Source: Nigrospora sphaerica (lineage: Eukaryota; Ascomycota; Sordariomycetes; Amphisphaeriales; Apiosporaceae). Taken from it: a DNA stretch of 64,000 nucleotides. The notes below the pieces were generated by a model, which saw only the letters and a list, made by a program, of their open reading frames with translations, had not been told where the DNA came from and did no database searches. This document shows, one piece after another, positions 21,276-31,374 of the stretch. The stretch's first letter is position 1. Every line of letters begins with the position of its first letter. A program made the translations under genes and the position numbers. The stretch spans positions 7,812,001-7,876,000 of the forward strand of contig JAGVVL010000002.1 in the NCBI GenBank assembly GCA_018287875.1. Reading direction: 5' to 3'.

Positions 21276-22042
21276 GCTGGCAATCTAGCCGAGGAGTAGG
21301 ACGGCGAGTGTGGATTCTGGATCAAGTACTTTTCTGGGGAAATTGGTTACCCCGTGGGCCTCCACGGCAAAGTAATGGGGGCATGCGGAGAGCTAGGGAG
21401 ACCGGTGAGCCATGGGGTGCGTAGAACCGTTCTGACCCCGAAAGATTCATGGTTAAATCGCATGACGCCCACTTGTCGGTTCCCGCCATTAGGTGTCTGC
21501 ATCGAGATGATCTCGTAGTTAGTGGTATCGAACTGCCTTTTCCCTCTTGTAGCAACTGTTCCGGCCTCTACGTTCTGCCCCGCGTCTACGCGACATGTCT
21601 CACGCCTTGCACTATCGATGGTCCTGATTCCCCTCTGCCATGGCGCCCCCACGCACTCGATTCTCTCGAGAACGACGAGCGTGCGTACTTCGAGGAGGGC
21701 GGTGCAGGTGACGAACCCTAGAGGACTAAAGACGGCAAATCGCGTTCAACGAAAAAAGAGGTGAATAGTACGAGCCGTGCAGTGCTAGGGTATACTCGCT
21801 GCTGTTGTACAGTAAAAAAAACATGCAAGCCCAGGGGCAGGAGCCCGTCTCCGGCTCCCCACTTGATGGCGCCCCCCGCGGTCCAGGTTCCCAACGCCGT
21901 TGTGCGTGCGCGCGCGCGTATGTGTGGTAGCGGCTTTGACCCATCCGTTACCATTCGGTAACCGTAAACCAAACGCTGTGAAATAAAACCAAATCGTAAA
22001 CCTCGTTAAAGCCTCTCCTCCCGAGGAAGCCAAAGCCCCATT
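21276..22042. other. Convergent intergenic region
   Basis: Shared 3' region of the MYND gene (plus) and nicotianamine synthase (minus). It contains an alternating purine-pyrimidine tract at 21901-21924. No gene seen. Confidence 0.45.
21901..21924. repeat. Alternating purine-pyrimidine tract
   Basis: A run of 24 bases of TG/CG/CA alternation, built around (GC)n, is a candidate left-handed (Z) DNA segment. It lies about 120 bp past the NAS stop, between two convergent genes. Confidence 0.6.
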
Positions 22043-23459
22043 TTACTCTTTAGGGCGCACGCGCGCCACGATGACCGAGTTCACTACGGCGCCGAAGGGG
22101 TGAACGACGATCAGAACCTCAAGGCGGCCGAGCAGACGGCCGTTGGTAGTGACGTCGAAGTTCTGGGTTTTCCGAAGATGCGTCAGTCACTTGTCGGGGA
22201 TGAAGGGGTTTCTCTGATGTAGTTACCCTGGGAGGGTGGAGACACCAGGAGGGGATCAAAACAAAACAGAACATACCGGGTACAAGAAGGTGCGCAACCC
22301 CCAGGCGCTGCGGATGAGGAGGAGGGCGCCAGGTTGCATGCGGTTGACGACGGCGAGGATGAGATCCTCCTTGGCCTGCTGTGTGTCGCCAACGAGGGCG
22401 GCGAGGTAAACGAGGTCGAAGGAGGTGAGCTCGCCAGCGGCGGGGTCGTCGGCGGCCTCGCAGCGAAACGCCATCTCACGGTCCGAGAAGCCGAGGCGCT
22501 GGCACAGGCGCGTCGAGGCCTCGATGGCGCGCGCGTCGCGGTCGATGTTGCAGATCTCCGGGTTGAGCACATAGCGGATCGTCGGGAACGACGTCCGTTT
22601 CGCCGCCAGGGGCGTCGAGCCCCCGCCGCCGAGGCCGCCTTGGAACACCTCGCGCTCCAGAGCCCGCATCAGGCACAGCGCCGTCAGCGGTAGCGGGCCC
22701 GACCCGATAAATGCGATGCGTTGCAGGATCCGGGGTTCGACCGACTGGATCGCGCACAGCTCCATCCGCGTCAAGTCCTCGTAGTTGGCGTAGTAGGGGA
22801 AGTCGATCAGGCGCTTCCGGGCATCCTCGGCGTTGGTAGCCTCTGCGATATGGTCGGCCCACCACCGTTCCAGCGCCGTCTCGCCGTCGGCGCAGAGCCT
22901 CTGAAGCGTCGGCAGTATCCGTTGTAACCTGTGGTTCGAGAGCACCTAGGTCCTCAAAGTCAGCGGGCCCAAGTCTGGCTGCGGCTGCTCCTACTGCCAC
23001 GTACGCGACAGGTGGTAGATCAAAGGGGTCCGAGTCGCATCTTACCTCGCTTCTCGTCTCGGCGTCGTGGATCTGGGAGCACTCGTTCACGAGACGAGTG
23101 AAGAGGGCGTTGGTCGACTCGCAGGGGTGGAGCTGCGGCAGAGCGACAAGTTTGGAGTAAATGTCCATGATATTGCTGACGATGTCGGCGGCCTTCTCCT
23201 CGGCTATGGAGCGCGAGTTGATCTTGATGACGGGCATGACGGGTATGTTCCAGTCGATCGAGGGTGTTCCGAGGCGACTGCGTACGTCGGCCGGCTTTTT
23301 TTTCCGTGGCGAACAACAAGACCCAAGCCAGCTGAAGAAACCACCGGACTTGTACTCGGACTCATCGTCGCTGCTATCGTACACGTCCTTGGGTAGCTCG
23401 GGTAAAGGCCGTTTCTTAACCAGCCGGTTGGCCGCTCGAGGGTCCGAGGATTGGCTCAT
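22043..23459 (-). CDS. NAS: Nicotianamine synthase
   Basis: Exons 23459-23046, 22945-22277 and 22162-22043 encode 400 aa. The Rossmann-like core reads RILQRIAFIGSGPLPLTALC (GSGPLPLT at 219-226), the signature of nicotianamine synthase, followed by NPEICNIDRDARAIEASTRL and a helix-strand unit ending DVTTNGRLLGRLEVLIVVHP. The enzyme makes nicotianamine from three S-adenosylmethionine molecules; the product chelates Fe, Zn, Ni and Cu. NAS occurs in plants, archaea and some filamentous fungi including Neurospora. Unusual here is an N-terminal extension of roughly 70 residues holding an acidic DSSDDESEYKSG and a hydrophobic-Cys-basic segment (FFSWLGSCCSPRKKK). An upstream in-frame ATG would add 15 residues. 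Confidence 0.9.
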
Positions 23460-24408
23460 CGAGGTGACCAAGGTTCCAGCCCCGGGATGAAACACACAAA
23501 CCACTCGTACGGTAATTTATCGGAGTGCAGTCGGGTAGCGTCGCTGGCCGGGCGTGTAAGGCAGGCGAAGGGGGCGGCAACACAAGAGACTCGATGTGCG
23601 GCCTGGCAAGTTTGAGTGTCGATCGATGTGTTGCGTGAGGGGTACGGGCGATGAGCGAGCACGCCAACGAATTCAGTTTCCTCTTTGGGGCCCTGGTTGA
23701 TCTCTTTGGTGCCGCGGTTGGTGGCAACGACGGCCACCAAGGTTCTCGGAACCCGAGGGGTCATGGGATCCCACGTGTATTTCAAGGCTTTCGGGCGTCT
23801 TAGGCGGAAGCGCTCGCGGGCCACGGGCGCCGCCGGTCAGGCCTCGACCGACGGATCCGTCAAGACAACAACATCCATAGGTAGCCAGCAACGGTCGGGG
23901 CGATCGGGCGTGGAGTGGGGGGCCGACGATAGGGCAGAACGGTAGCCGAAGTCCAATTTAAAGCGCCATCAACCTGTTGCTATACTCAATCCCGGGTGGC
24001 GCGTGGCCCCCAAGGCATGGGATCCCCGGATGTGCTAGTGTCGCGCCGGCCCACAAACGCCCTACGCTGAGCGAAACCGGGAACGCGGCGCCCCGTGGGC
24101 CAATCTGCGCCCGAGAGCCCAGTGTCTCCTCCCGCTCTAGCCTCCCGTAGTGTATACCCGTGTCGAAAGGCGATCCGTGTCGTCGTGCACCGTCGCCCTG
24201 TGCTCCGGCGAGGCTGCACTGGCTAGCTTGACTGCGGGTACGCCAGACACCACCGGGAGTCGGTAGCACCGGCACCTCCCTGAAGAGTCTTCCGATCTTC
24301 CTCGCCCACTCGCCGATCTCTCGTGATCTCGGCTGGCCTCTCTGCCTTCGACACCCGCCTCCGATACCGTATGCGCGTCGTCTCCGCACTTGTGTGCGCG
24401 GCGACCCC
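23460..24408. other. Intergenic region
   Basis: Promoter side of NAS and 3' flank of the small mitochondrial gene. No coding sequence recognised. Confidence 0.45.
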
Positions 24409-24795
24409 TCAGATGTAGCGGAACATGTTGTTCTTGACGCTCCGCTTCATGGCCACCGGCTGCCCATCTTCGTACTCAACGCCGGCCTCGCCCCCGTCTC
24501 CTGCCATACCCGCCATCTTCTTCTGGAGCTCCGCGTCCTGCTCGGCCACCGTCATCTTCCTCTTCGGGCTCGGTGGCCCCTCGTTGTCGTTTTTCTTGTC
24601 GGCTGACGACAGACTTGCTGACGCACTAGTCCCAAGCTTCTCGCCCTGTCCTGCTGGGCTTTTCTCCTCCTCGGGTGGGCCTGGTTGGGTGCTGCTGTAG
24701 CGTCTTGGGGGATAAGTGGCCCGGCAGCTGACCAGGGCGACCGACAAATGCCCGCGCGGCGCCGGGACGTGGGTTCTGGACACTCTCGCGAACAT
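24409..24795 (-). CDS. Small predicted mitochondrial protein, unnamed fungal family
   Basis: Single exon, 128 aa. The first about 40 residues form a mitochondrial presequence rich in Arg/Ser/Ala with no acids (MFARVSRTHVPAPRGHLSVA ... RRYSS). A disordered Lys/Glu-rich middle follows (SSADKKNDNEGPPSPKRK). The C-terminus, VAEQDAELQKKMAGMAGDGG then AVEYED-like GVEYEDGQPVAMKRSVKNNM and FRYI, looks like a conserved tail of small, uncharacterised fungal proteins. I know no function. Good presequence, ATG and conserved-looking tail argue for a real gene. Confidence 0.7.
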   Translation of the reverse strand: MFARVSRTHVPAPRGHLSVALVSCRATYPPRRYSSTQPGPPEEEKSPAGQGEKLGTSASASLSSADKKNDNEGPPSPKRKMTVAEQDAELQKKMAGMAGDGGEAGVEYEDGQPVAMKRSVKNNMFRYI

Positions 24796-25121
24796 CTTTC
24801 TGGGGTTTGTGCGTTTCGCTTTAGTGATCTTCCTGGTGGATGTCGTGCGTGCCTATTTAAGTCCTGCGAAATCTCCCGTCCGGCCGGGCCGGATCTTCGT
24901 GACGTCAGGATGCGCTTTCTGGGGGCCGTGGTACGTGGTACCCATAACGCCTTCGACCCTCTCCGTCAGGCATCAGGGTCTTGATCTGCAGTCCCCAACG
25001 ACTGCTGTCCGCCTAGTAAATCTAGCTGGTTTGGCTAGGAGGCACGGTATTGGACTGACGGGCCCAGTATAGCAGTGGACCCTGGCGTGTGGGAGATGAT
25101 CTTGTGATCTAAATTGGGCTT
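24796..25121. other. Intergenic region
   Basis: Between the mitochondrial protein gene and the MFS relic. The C-terminal half of the transporter expected here is not detectable. Confidence 0.4.
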
Positions 25122-25638
25122 CATGCCGATGCCCAGTGGCGCCAGCCCCAGCACTGGCACGATACAGTGCGGGTGTTTCTCCGCCGCCCAGTCGTGCCAG
25201 AAGAACGGGACGGGCACGATGCAGGCGTAGTATATCATCCGCATCTCGGCTTCGAACACCTCGTTGCAATGGCACTCGAGATCATGACGACCCAAGCCGA
25301 CCAGCGCCACCCAATGGAGCCCGCAATCCAGGCACCGAGGACCGGTCCCGGTGAAAGCCCCTGGGGGATCGGTCAGCTCAGCTATAAGCCATGCAACAAC
25401 AGACCGGGCCGTGGGTATGACTTGCCGTTGTCGGCCCAATGTCCAAATGGAGAACCCAAGAGGAACATAGACAGAGACATGGCCCCAGGATGACATCTGT
25501 GGTGAGGCACCCTTCATTGTATGTAGCTTTCATGGCCGGGGCGAGGATGGACGAAGACAGCGCGTCAAGAAAAGTCACCATGGCCACATCAGGACAATCA
25601 TTCCCTACCTTCTTCTGCTGCTGAAGTTGAGAGGGCAA
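25122..25638 (-). pseudogene. Relic of an MFS (DHA1-type) drug transporter
   Basis: On the minus strand about 25590-25480 reads MVTFLDALSSSILAPAMKAT and TTDVILG, the first membrane helix of DHA1 transporters. A frame jump then gives VSVYVPLGFSIWTLG (second helix). After a gap, about 25320-25122 reads GLHWVALVGLGRHDLE, NEVFEAEMRM and HCIVPVLGLAPLGIGM, matching the region around helices 7-9 of the same family (usual form FEPEMRL ... HWIVPILG..PFG.GM). Helices 3-6, motif A and everything after helix 9 are absent. The frames are shifted and no start or stop fits a gene. It is a deleted, decaying copy; a full DHA1 protein has about 450-550 residues. Confidence 0.72.
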
Positions 25639-26458
25639 GAGCGGTCGTCTTGACTCTGCCAGCCTGCAATCCCCTCGCCAAGGTTCGATACCCCTAGGGC
25701 AGGCGGCGTCATTTCGTCCCCGCTGCTCCTTTTGCTGGCCCGGCTGGCCCTGCTAAGCACCCGCGCCCTCAGGCTGGGCCTGTTTGGCTGCCCGGTTTAT
25801 GATTCAATCCTGATAATGTCATCCTGTGTGTATGCGTCGGGCCCTCCTGCGGTCGTGTTTAGTAGTCACGTGTCTCCGCCAAGGCGCACCGTACGTTGCA
25901 TACTTAGCTATCCTGCGTCGGTGGCCGCGGTTCATGGTTGAAGCCGGAAAGAGATAGGTCCAAAGAGAGAAGGGCTAGCCCGGACTTGCATCATGCGAAC
26001 CGGATGGGTGTCCACGTTTGCGTTTACCGTGGGCAGCAGCACCCGGCAGGCTACCATTCTCCCTCGTTCGCCATTGCAGGCGATTCTTGGGGCTCCTTGT
26101 GGTATGGATTACATGAAGGATATCTGCTCTTCTTTGCTGCTCCCTCAGCATCAGCCAAGGCCTTGGTCCGCACCCGGATGGGTGTGGACCGACAAGTCGC
26201 CGGGTATTCCCGGTCGTAAGGCTAGGTCATGCTGTTCCTCCGGTACTCGGGGCCGGACCCACTTGAATATTCAAACTTTGTGAAGCCTTTGCCTAAGGAT
26301 GGATGGATTCTTCGAACGATGGATGAACGAACCATAACACACAACGGCGCAGTTCTCCCGAGTATACAATAAGCGGCGTGCCCTACATCTTTTCCTCCTC
26401 GTCTGCCTGCCTCTTCTTCGCATACCACCACAACCCCCCACTCCCCTAATTTGCAAAC
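25639..26458. other. Intergenic region, ADE1 promoter
   Basis: No gene recognised. The 100 bp before ADE1 is pyrimidine-rich (CTTTTCCTCCTCGTC then CCCCCCACTCCCC), typical of fungal housekeeping promoters. Confidence 0.45.
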
Positions 26459-27763
26459 ATGTCGTCGCCCGTACTTACCACCGTCGACATTCAGTCGCTC
26501 CCGCTCATTGCGCGGGGCAAAGTGCGGGACCTGCACGAGGTGGATGAGTCGACGTTGCTCTTCACCACCACGGACCGCATCTCGGCCTACGATGTTGTCA
26601 TGACTAACGGCGTGCCGCTTAAGGGCGCCGTGCTGACCCAGCTGTCGGCCCACTGGTTCTCGGTCCTCGGCCAGCAGATCCCAGGCCTCCGAACCCATTT
26701 CCTCACCCTGGACCCGCCTGATCGCCTGACTCCGGCCGAGAAGAGCCAGATCCAAGGCCGCAGCATGCAGGTTCGCAAGTTCAAGGTCTTCCCCATTGAG
26801 GCCATCGTTCGTAAGTTGCATCTTGCTGCTTGTTACTTGAAAAGAGGTCAAGAGGGACGTACTGACAGCGTAATAATAGGTGGCTACAGTAAGTAGCCCT
26901 ATGCCTATCCCGTGTACCCTTGGAGGCCAGGTCCCTTAACAGTCCGACTGGTATATGGCGGATGCCACCAGGGTCATAGGAGAGCGGACATCCCGAGAGC
27001 ACCCATGGAGAACTGCTAACTCGCCTAGTTACCGGCTCCGCCTGGTCCGAGTACAAGAAGACGGGCAGTGTGCACGGCATCCCGCAACCGGCCGGCTTAG
27101 AGCAGTGCGCCGCTTTCCCCGGCGGCCCTCTCTACACGCCCAGCACCAAAGCCGAGCAGGGCGAGCACGATGAGAACATCTCGCCCGAGCAGGCGGCTAA
27201 GATCGTCGGCGACAAGTACGCCGGCCGCATCGAGAAGCTGGCAATTGACTTATACAAGGCCGGCGCCGAGTACGCCCGCGCTCGCGGCATCATCATCGCC
27301 GATGTCAAGTTCGAGTTCGGTCTCGACGAGGCCACCGACGAGATTATCTTGATTGACGAGGTGCTGACGCCCGATTCCTCTCGGTTCTGGCCTGCAGATG
27401 CCTATCAGTAAGTCCCGCTACCGCCGTCCCCGCGGCGGATGGCTATCCATAACTGTGAAGCGATAGTCCAGGCTAACGGAGTGGCAGGACGGGTCGTGAC
27501 CAGGACTCCTTTGACAAGCAGTTCCTCAGAAACGTAGGCATCCTTTGTCCCCGCCTTATAGGCGTATTATGCCCGCTGGGCACGGCTCTCATACGCCGAC
27601 TTTGATCCGAGGTCGCTAACAGTCACTCCAGTGGTTGACAGAGAAGGGACTCAAGGGCAAGGAAGGCGTCGAGATCCCCAGCGAGATTGCCGAGGCCACG
27701 AGCGCAAAGTACCGCGAAGTGTTCCAGATGCTGACGGGTAAGAAGTTGGAGGAGGTGCTGTGA
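26459..27763 (+). CDS. ADE1: SAICAR synthetase (purine biosynthesis)
   Basis: Five exons, 26459-26810, 26880-26888, 27029-27407, 27488-27533 and 27632-27763, total 305 aa, against 306 in yeast Ade1. The second exon is only nine bases and supplies most of Arg-Gly-Tyr in EAIVRGYITGSAWSEYKKTG; leaving it out destroys a conserved motif. Other landmarks are LIARGKVRDLHEVDESTLLF, DRISAYDVVM, KYAGRIEKLAIDLYKAGAEY, IIIADVKFEFG and LIDEVLTPDSSRFWPADAY. The enzyme joins aspartate to CAIR with ATP to give SAICAR, step 7/8 of IMP synthesis in the cytosol. No regulatory site is obvious. Confidence 0.96.
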
Positions 27764-29808
27764 AAAATTGGCTAGACGGGATTTGGGGCGTTAGGAGGGA
27801 GGCGTTAGGGAAATGGTCTTGGATAGGTGGGTGGCCAAGCCCCAGAGGTGCTACGGGACTGAGCCCAACATAAAGAGGACCTGCATTGAGAAATGAATCA
27901 CGAGAGTTGACACGGAGCATATAAAGGTGGTGCCGGGCCCGACACTGAGTGTGTACATGAGGTATACAGCCATGTGCCGTCAACGCCAACACGGTAGCAG
28001 CCAAGAGATGGGCCGCCTGTTTGATGACGGCCAGACTGATGCCGGTCAGTCGCCGACATGAAGAAGCAAGCCTCCAAATGAAGAGGAGCACTCGGATCGG
28101 TCCGGCCAAAGCCCAAGCCCCGCCTCTTTCCCCCACACAACTGGGAGGGTGAGGTTGCATCTATATCCTGGCACCTTCCACACCATCTTCTGCTACACAG
28201 CAAGTTGTTGCAGTGGCCGGCAAAGCTGCTCTCGGCCTTGTACTCGAAAGATTGCCGTTGGGTGTTGCCAGGGTTAAATATTGCCAAGAAAGTGACAGAA
28301 TCCAGCCATATACATGGGCCCAGGCCGTCCTGAGTGAAGGCCTGGTACATAACTGGGCTCGCAGGAGTATCGGCCGTAATCCCGTAGAGGACTCCAGCCA
28401 AATTGCCGGTCGTCCAGCAGGATTCGGGGTACATGTCATTGGACCCGGACCCGAGAGAAAGACCGACACAGAAAATGACACATCTTTGCAGCCTGCGGAG
28501 TGGGTGAAGCGATCTGCGGTGACTGGTAGGTGCGGCCAGCACCCTTCCCGAGGTCCTTACAACGTAACCGGCGATGGCGGGCAAGCGGGTTCGACGGCGC
28601 CTTACCTACATAAAGACCTGAGGTCAGGGCGTGGCACATACAAATATATGGCGTGCCTAGCCAGTCCGGCCCCGTTCTTCGATGACAGCTGGGGAGGCGA
28701 ACAGTCGGATCGGTTCCGTGGTCGAGAGCCACAACTTGTCTCTCGATGATGAGAGGCAACAAAGCCTGCGTAAAGCCAAGCAAAAGCGAGCGTCCCCGGC
28801 TGTCGCTAATTTTGATATGTAGCAGATTGACAAGTACGCAGTGGTTGAAGGCATGAGAAACACGCGCGCTGCTTCTTTCAGAGGCTTGCCGTCCCCCCGT
28901 CGCATGCAGCCCCTCCTTGAATGCATGGGACCACTGGGAATCGGCGGTGGGCTTTCGGAGGTAGCCCCATCACCCCATCCCATCCCATCCGTCTCCGTCT
29001 CGGAACTGAGAGACATGACATTCACGGGTTCGATGACAGATCCGCATGGGCCAGGCGGGAGGAGTTGACTTCGGCAAGCAATTTCAGTCGCTCGTGGTGG
29101 AGAGCTGCAGGGGGGATGCAGAAGTGGGTAAAGAAACTTCCCACAGCCCCAACGTTGGGTTTCTTTGGGTGTCGAAGATGCCGTGCCATGGCTCCTCCAT
29201 GGATTAGCAGACGAACGACGGGCGATGGGAGAAGAAAAAAAAAAAAACAGGTACGCACCCCGCAGTGGGGGAATGCTGCATTTGGAGAGCGAGGATGGAA
29301 CGAGTCTGTTCTGCATGGATCCCGGATGGTGCCTGAGCTGGTGGGTACTGGAGCGAGTTAAATATACCTCTGGTGGGGCGCCCGTGCAGGGAACCCCCAC
29401 GTACGCAGACCCTCTGCCGAACAGGGAGTTGAAGCCACGCAACACCAAAAAGTCGCGTTGGCGCATTGAAACGGCCATCGTCAACGCCGTCAGTCTCCGC
29501 CGCTGTTGTTTCTTCTTTCCTTTTTCGTCATCTCCGCCTTTTCACTCCCTAATATTCCCGTCCAACGCTGCTCCGCCGATACCGAGACGCGCCCCCTCTC
29601 CCACGAGAACCGCCCGGCCCCGATTCCCGGCAGCGGCGCGCAGTGCCCCCAACCGGAGAGTGAGAGAGAGAGAGAGAGAAAGGGACAGAGAGGGAGAGAG
29701 AACGCACGCACACCCACGTCGGCCCACCCGCTGCATGGCCCAGCCACGACCGCAGTCCCGAGCCCAAGTCTCCGCGCGCCGCGCTTCCGATAGCCCCGCA
29801 GAGCGGCC
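27764..29808. other. Intergenic region and ALG7 leader
   Basis: Two kilobases without a recognisable gene. Open frames of up to about 275 codons on the minus strand (28657-29484) lack motifs and look random. The last 150 bp is the likely 5' leader of ALG7 and holds a GA repeat. Confidence 0.45.
29655..29700. repeat. GA-rich microsatellite in ALG7 leader
   Basis: A nearly pure (GA)n tract of about 26 bases extends into GGGA/CAGAG variants. It lies 110-155 bp upstream of the ALG7 ATG, either in the promoter or the 5' leader. Confidence 0.75.
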
Positions 29809-31374
29809 ATGTCGTCGTCGGCCACGCCCAAGATGGTGCCGCAGCTCACTAACACCGAGGTGGTGCAGCTGAGCGGGCTCTCGGTGGCCTGCGTCGTGGT
29901 GCTGGCGCGCTCCTTGCAGGGCGAGGGCGCAGCCCTCACAGCCTCGGTCGTGCTGAGCCTGCTGGCCTTCACCGCCTCGTACGCCATGATCCGCTGGCTG
30001 GGCCCGACCTTCATGAAGGCCGGCCTCCAGGGCCGCGACCTGGCCAAGGCCAACAGCCGCGACGCCCTGCCCGAATGCATGGGCGCCATCTGCGCCGTCG
30101 TCTACCTGCTCGTCATCATCATCTTTATCCCCTTCGCCTTCTACAAGGACATTGTGCTCGCCACTAGCGGCGGCGGCAACCGCGATGTGGTCATGGACGT
30201 CGAGTACGTCGAGAAGGGCCGCCTGCTGCATAAGTTCCCCCATAGCAAGGTAAGAAGGCAACACCACCCCCCAACAACCTTTTCCCCGGCCGTCCGTCTT
30301 GCCCGGGTGCCCCCTCAACTGTGCCATCCACCCCCCCCCGTGTGGCTCTGCGGCCGTTGGCTAACGCGTGCTCCCCTTGGGTTCCAGCTGGCCTCGTACC
30401 TGGCCGCCGTCATCTCGCTCCAGTTCATCACGCTCCTCGGCATTGGCGACGACCTCTTCGATATCCGCTGGCGCCACAAGTTCTTCATCCCGGCCTTCGC
30501 CTCCATCCCGCTGCTCGTCATCTACTTTGTCGACTTCGGCGTCACATCTATCGTGCTGCCGACCTTCCTGCAGCCCCTGGTGGGCCGCGAGCTGCTGGAC
30601 CTGGGCTTCCTCTACTACGCCTATATGGCCGCCTTCTGCATCTTCAGCCCCAACAGCATCAACATCCTGGCCGGCATCAACGGCATCGAGGTCTCGCAGT
30701 CCATCGTGATCGCCCTCCTGCTCATCTTCAACGACGCCCTGTACCTGGTCACGCCCTACCCGCACCCGGCCGTCGACTCGCACCTCTTCTCCCTCTTCTT
30801 TCTGCTGCCCTTTCTCGGCGTCTCGCTCGCCCTCTTCGCCCACAACAAGTACCCGGCCCGTGTCTTCGTCGGCGACACCTACTGCTACTTCGCCGGCATG
30901 GTCTTCGTCGTCGTCTCCATCCTGGGCCACTTCTCCAAGACCCTCATCCTGCTGCTGGTCCCGCAGGTGTTTAACTTCCTCTACAGCGTGCCCCAGCTCT
31001 TCGGTCTGATCCCCTGCCCCCGCCACCGCCTCCCGCACTTCAGCGCCCGCTCCGGCCTCCTTGAGCCCAGCGTCACCACCTGGGAGGCCGCCAAGCAGCC
31101 GCGCCCCCCCGTCCGCGCCCTCCTGGACCTGCTGGCCCGGCTCCGCCTGCTGCGCGTCACCACCGACAAGGACACGGGCGACCTCGTCGAGACGACCAAC
31201 TTCACACTCCTCAACCTGTGGCTGGTGTGGCGCGGCCCCCTGCGCGAGGACCGCCTGATGTGGGAGATCACGGCTATGCAGGTCGCCGTCGGCCTCTTTG
31301 GCCTCTTCATCCGCCACAAACTTGCCCTGCTCGTCTTCCGGGAAGACAACTGGGCCCTCGGGAGCGCCGTCTAG
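29809..31374 (+). CDS. ALG7: UDP-GlcNAc:dolichyl-phosphate GlcNAc-1-P transferase
   Basis: Exons 29809-30249 and 30388-31374 encode 475 aa. The open frame reads straight through the 138-nt intron because it is divisible by three and has no stop, but the intron has GTAAGA and TTCCAG ends and codes for Pro/His-rich sequence that breaks the family alignment. The protein is polytopic. Family motifs are RDLAKANSRDALPECMG (dolichol-P/cytosolic loop), LLGIGDDLFDIRWRHK with Asp168-Asp169, SPNSINILAGINGIEVSQS (236-252) and FVGDTYCYFAGM. These are the catalytic signatures of GPT/Alg7, the tunicamycin target that starts N-glycan assembly on the cytosolic face of the ER by making GlcNAc-PP-dolichol. Convergent with SET3. 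Confidence 0.95.
   Translation: MSSSATPKMVPQLTNTEVVQLSGLSVACVVVLARSLQGEGAALTASVVLSLLAFTASYAMIRWLGPTFMKAGLQGRDLAKANSRDALPECMGAICAVVYLLVIIIFIPFAFYKDIVLATSGGGNRDVVMDVEYVEKGRLLHKFPHSKVRRQHHPPTTFSPAVRLARVPPQLCHPPPPVWLCGRWLTRAPLGFQLASYLAAVISLQFITLLGIGDDLFDIRWRHKFFIPAFASIPLLVIYFVDFGVTSIVLPTFLQPLVGRELLDLGFLYYAYMAAFCIFSPNSINILAGINGIEVSQSIVIALLLIFNDALYLVTPYPHPAVDSHLFSLFFLLPFLGVSLALFAHNKYPARVFVGDTYCYFAGMVFVVVSILGHFSKTLILLLVPQVFNFLYSVPQLFGLIPCPRHRLPHFSARSGLLEPSVTTWEAAKQPRPPVRALLDLLARLRLLRVTTDKDTGDLVETTNFTLLNLWLVWRGPLREDRLMWEITAMQVAVGLFGLFIRHKLALLVFREDNWALGSAV

Noticed and set aside
28657..29484. 275-codon minus-strand frame upstream of ALG7
   Set aside because: No motif, atypical composition, no plausible start context, and it overlaps likely promoter and leader sequence.
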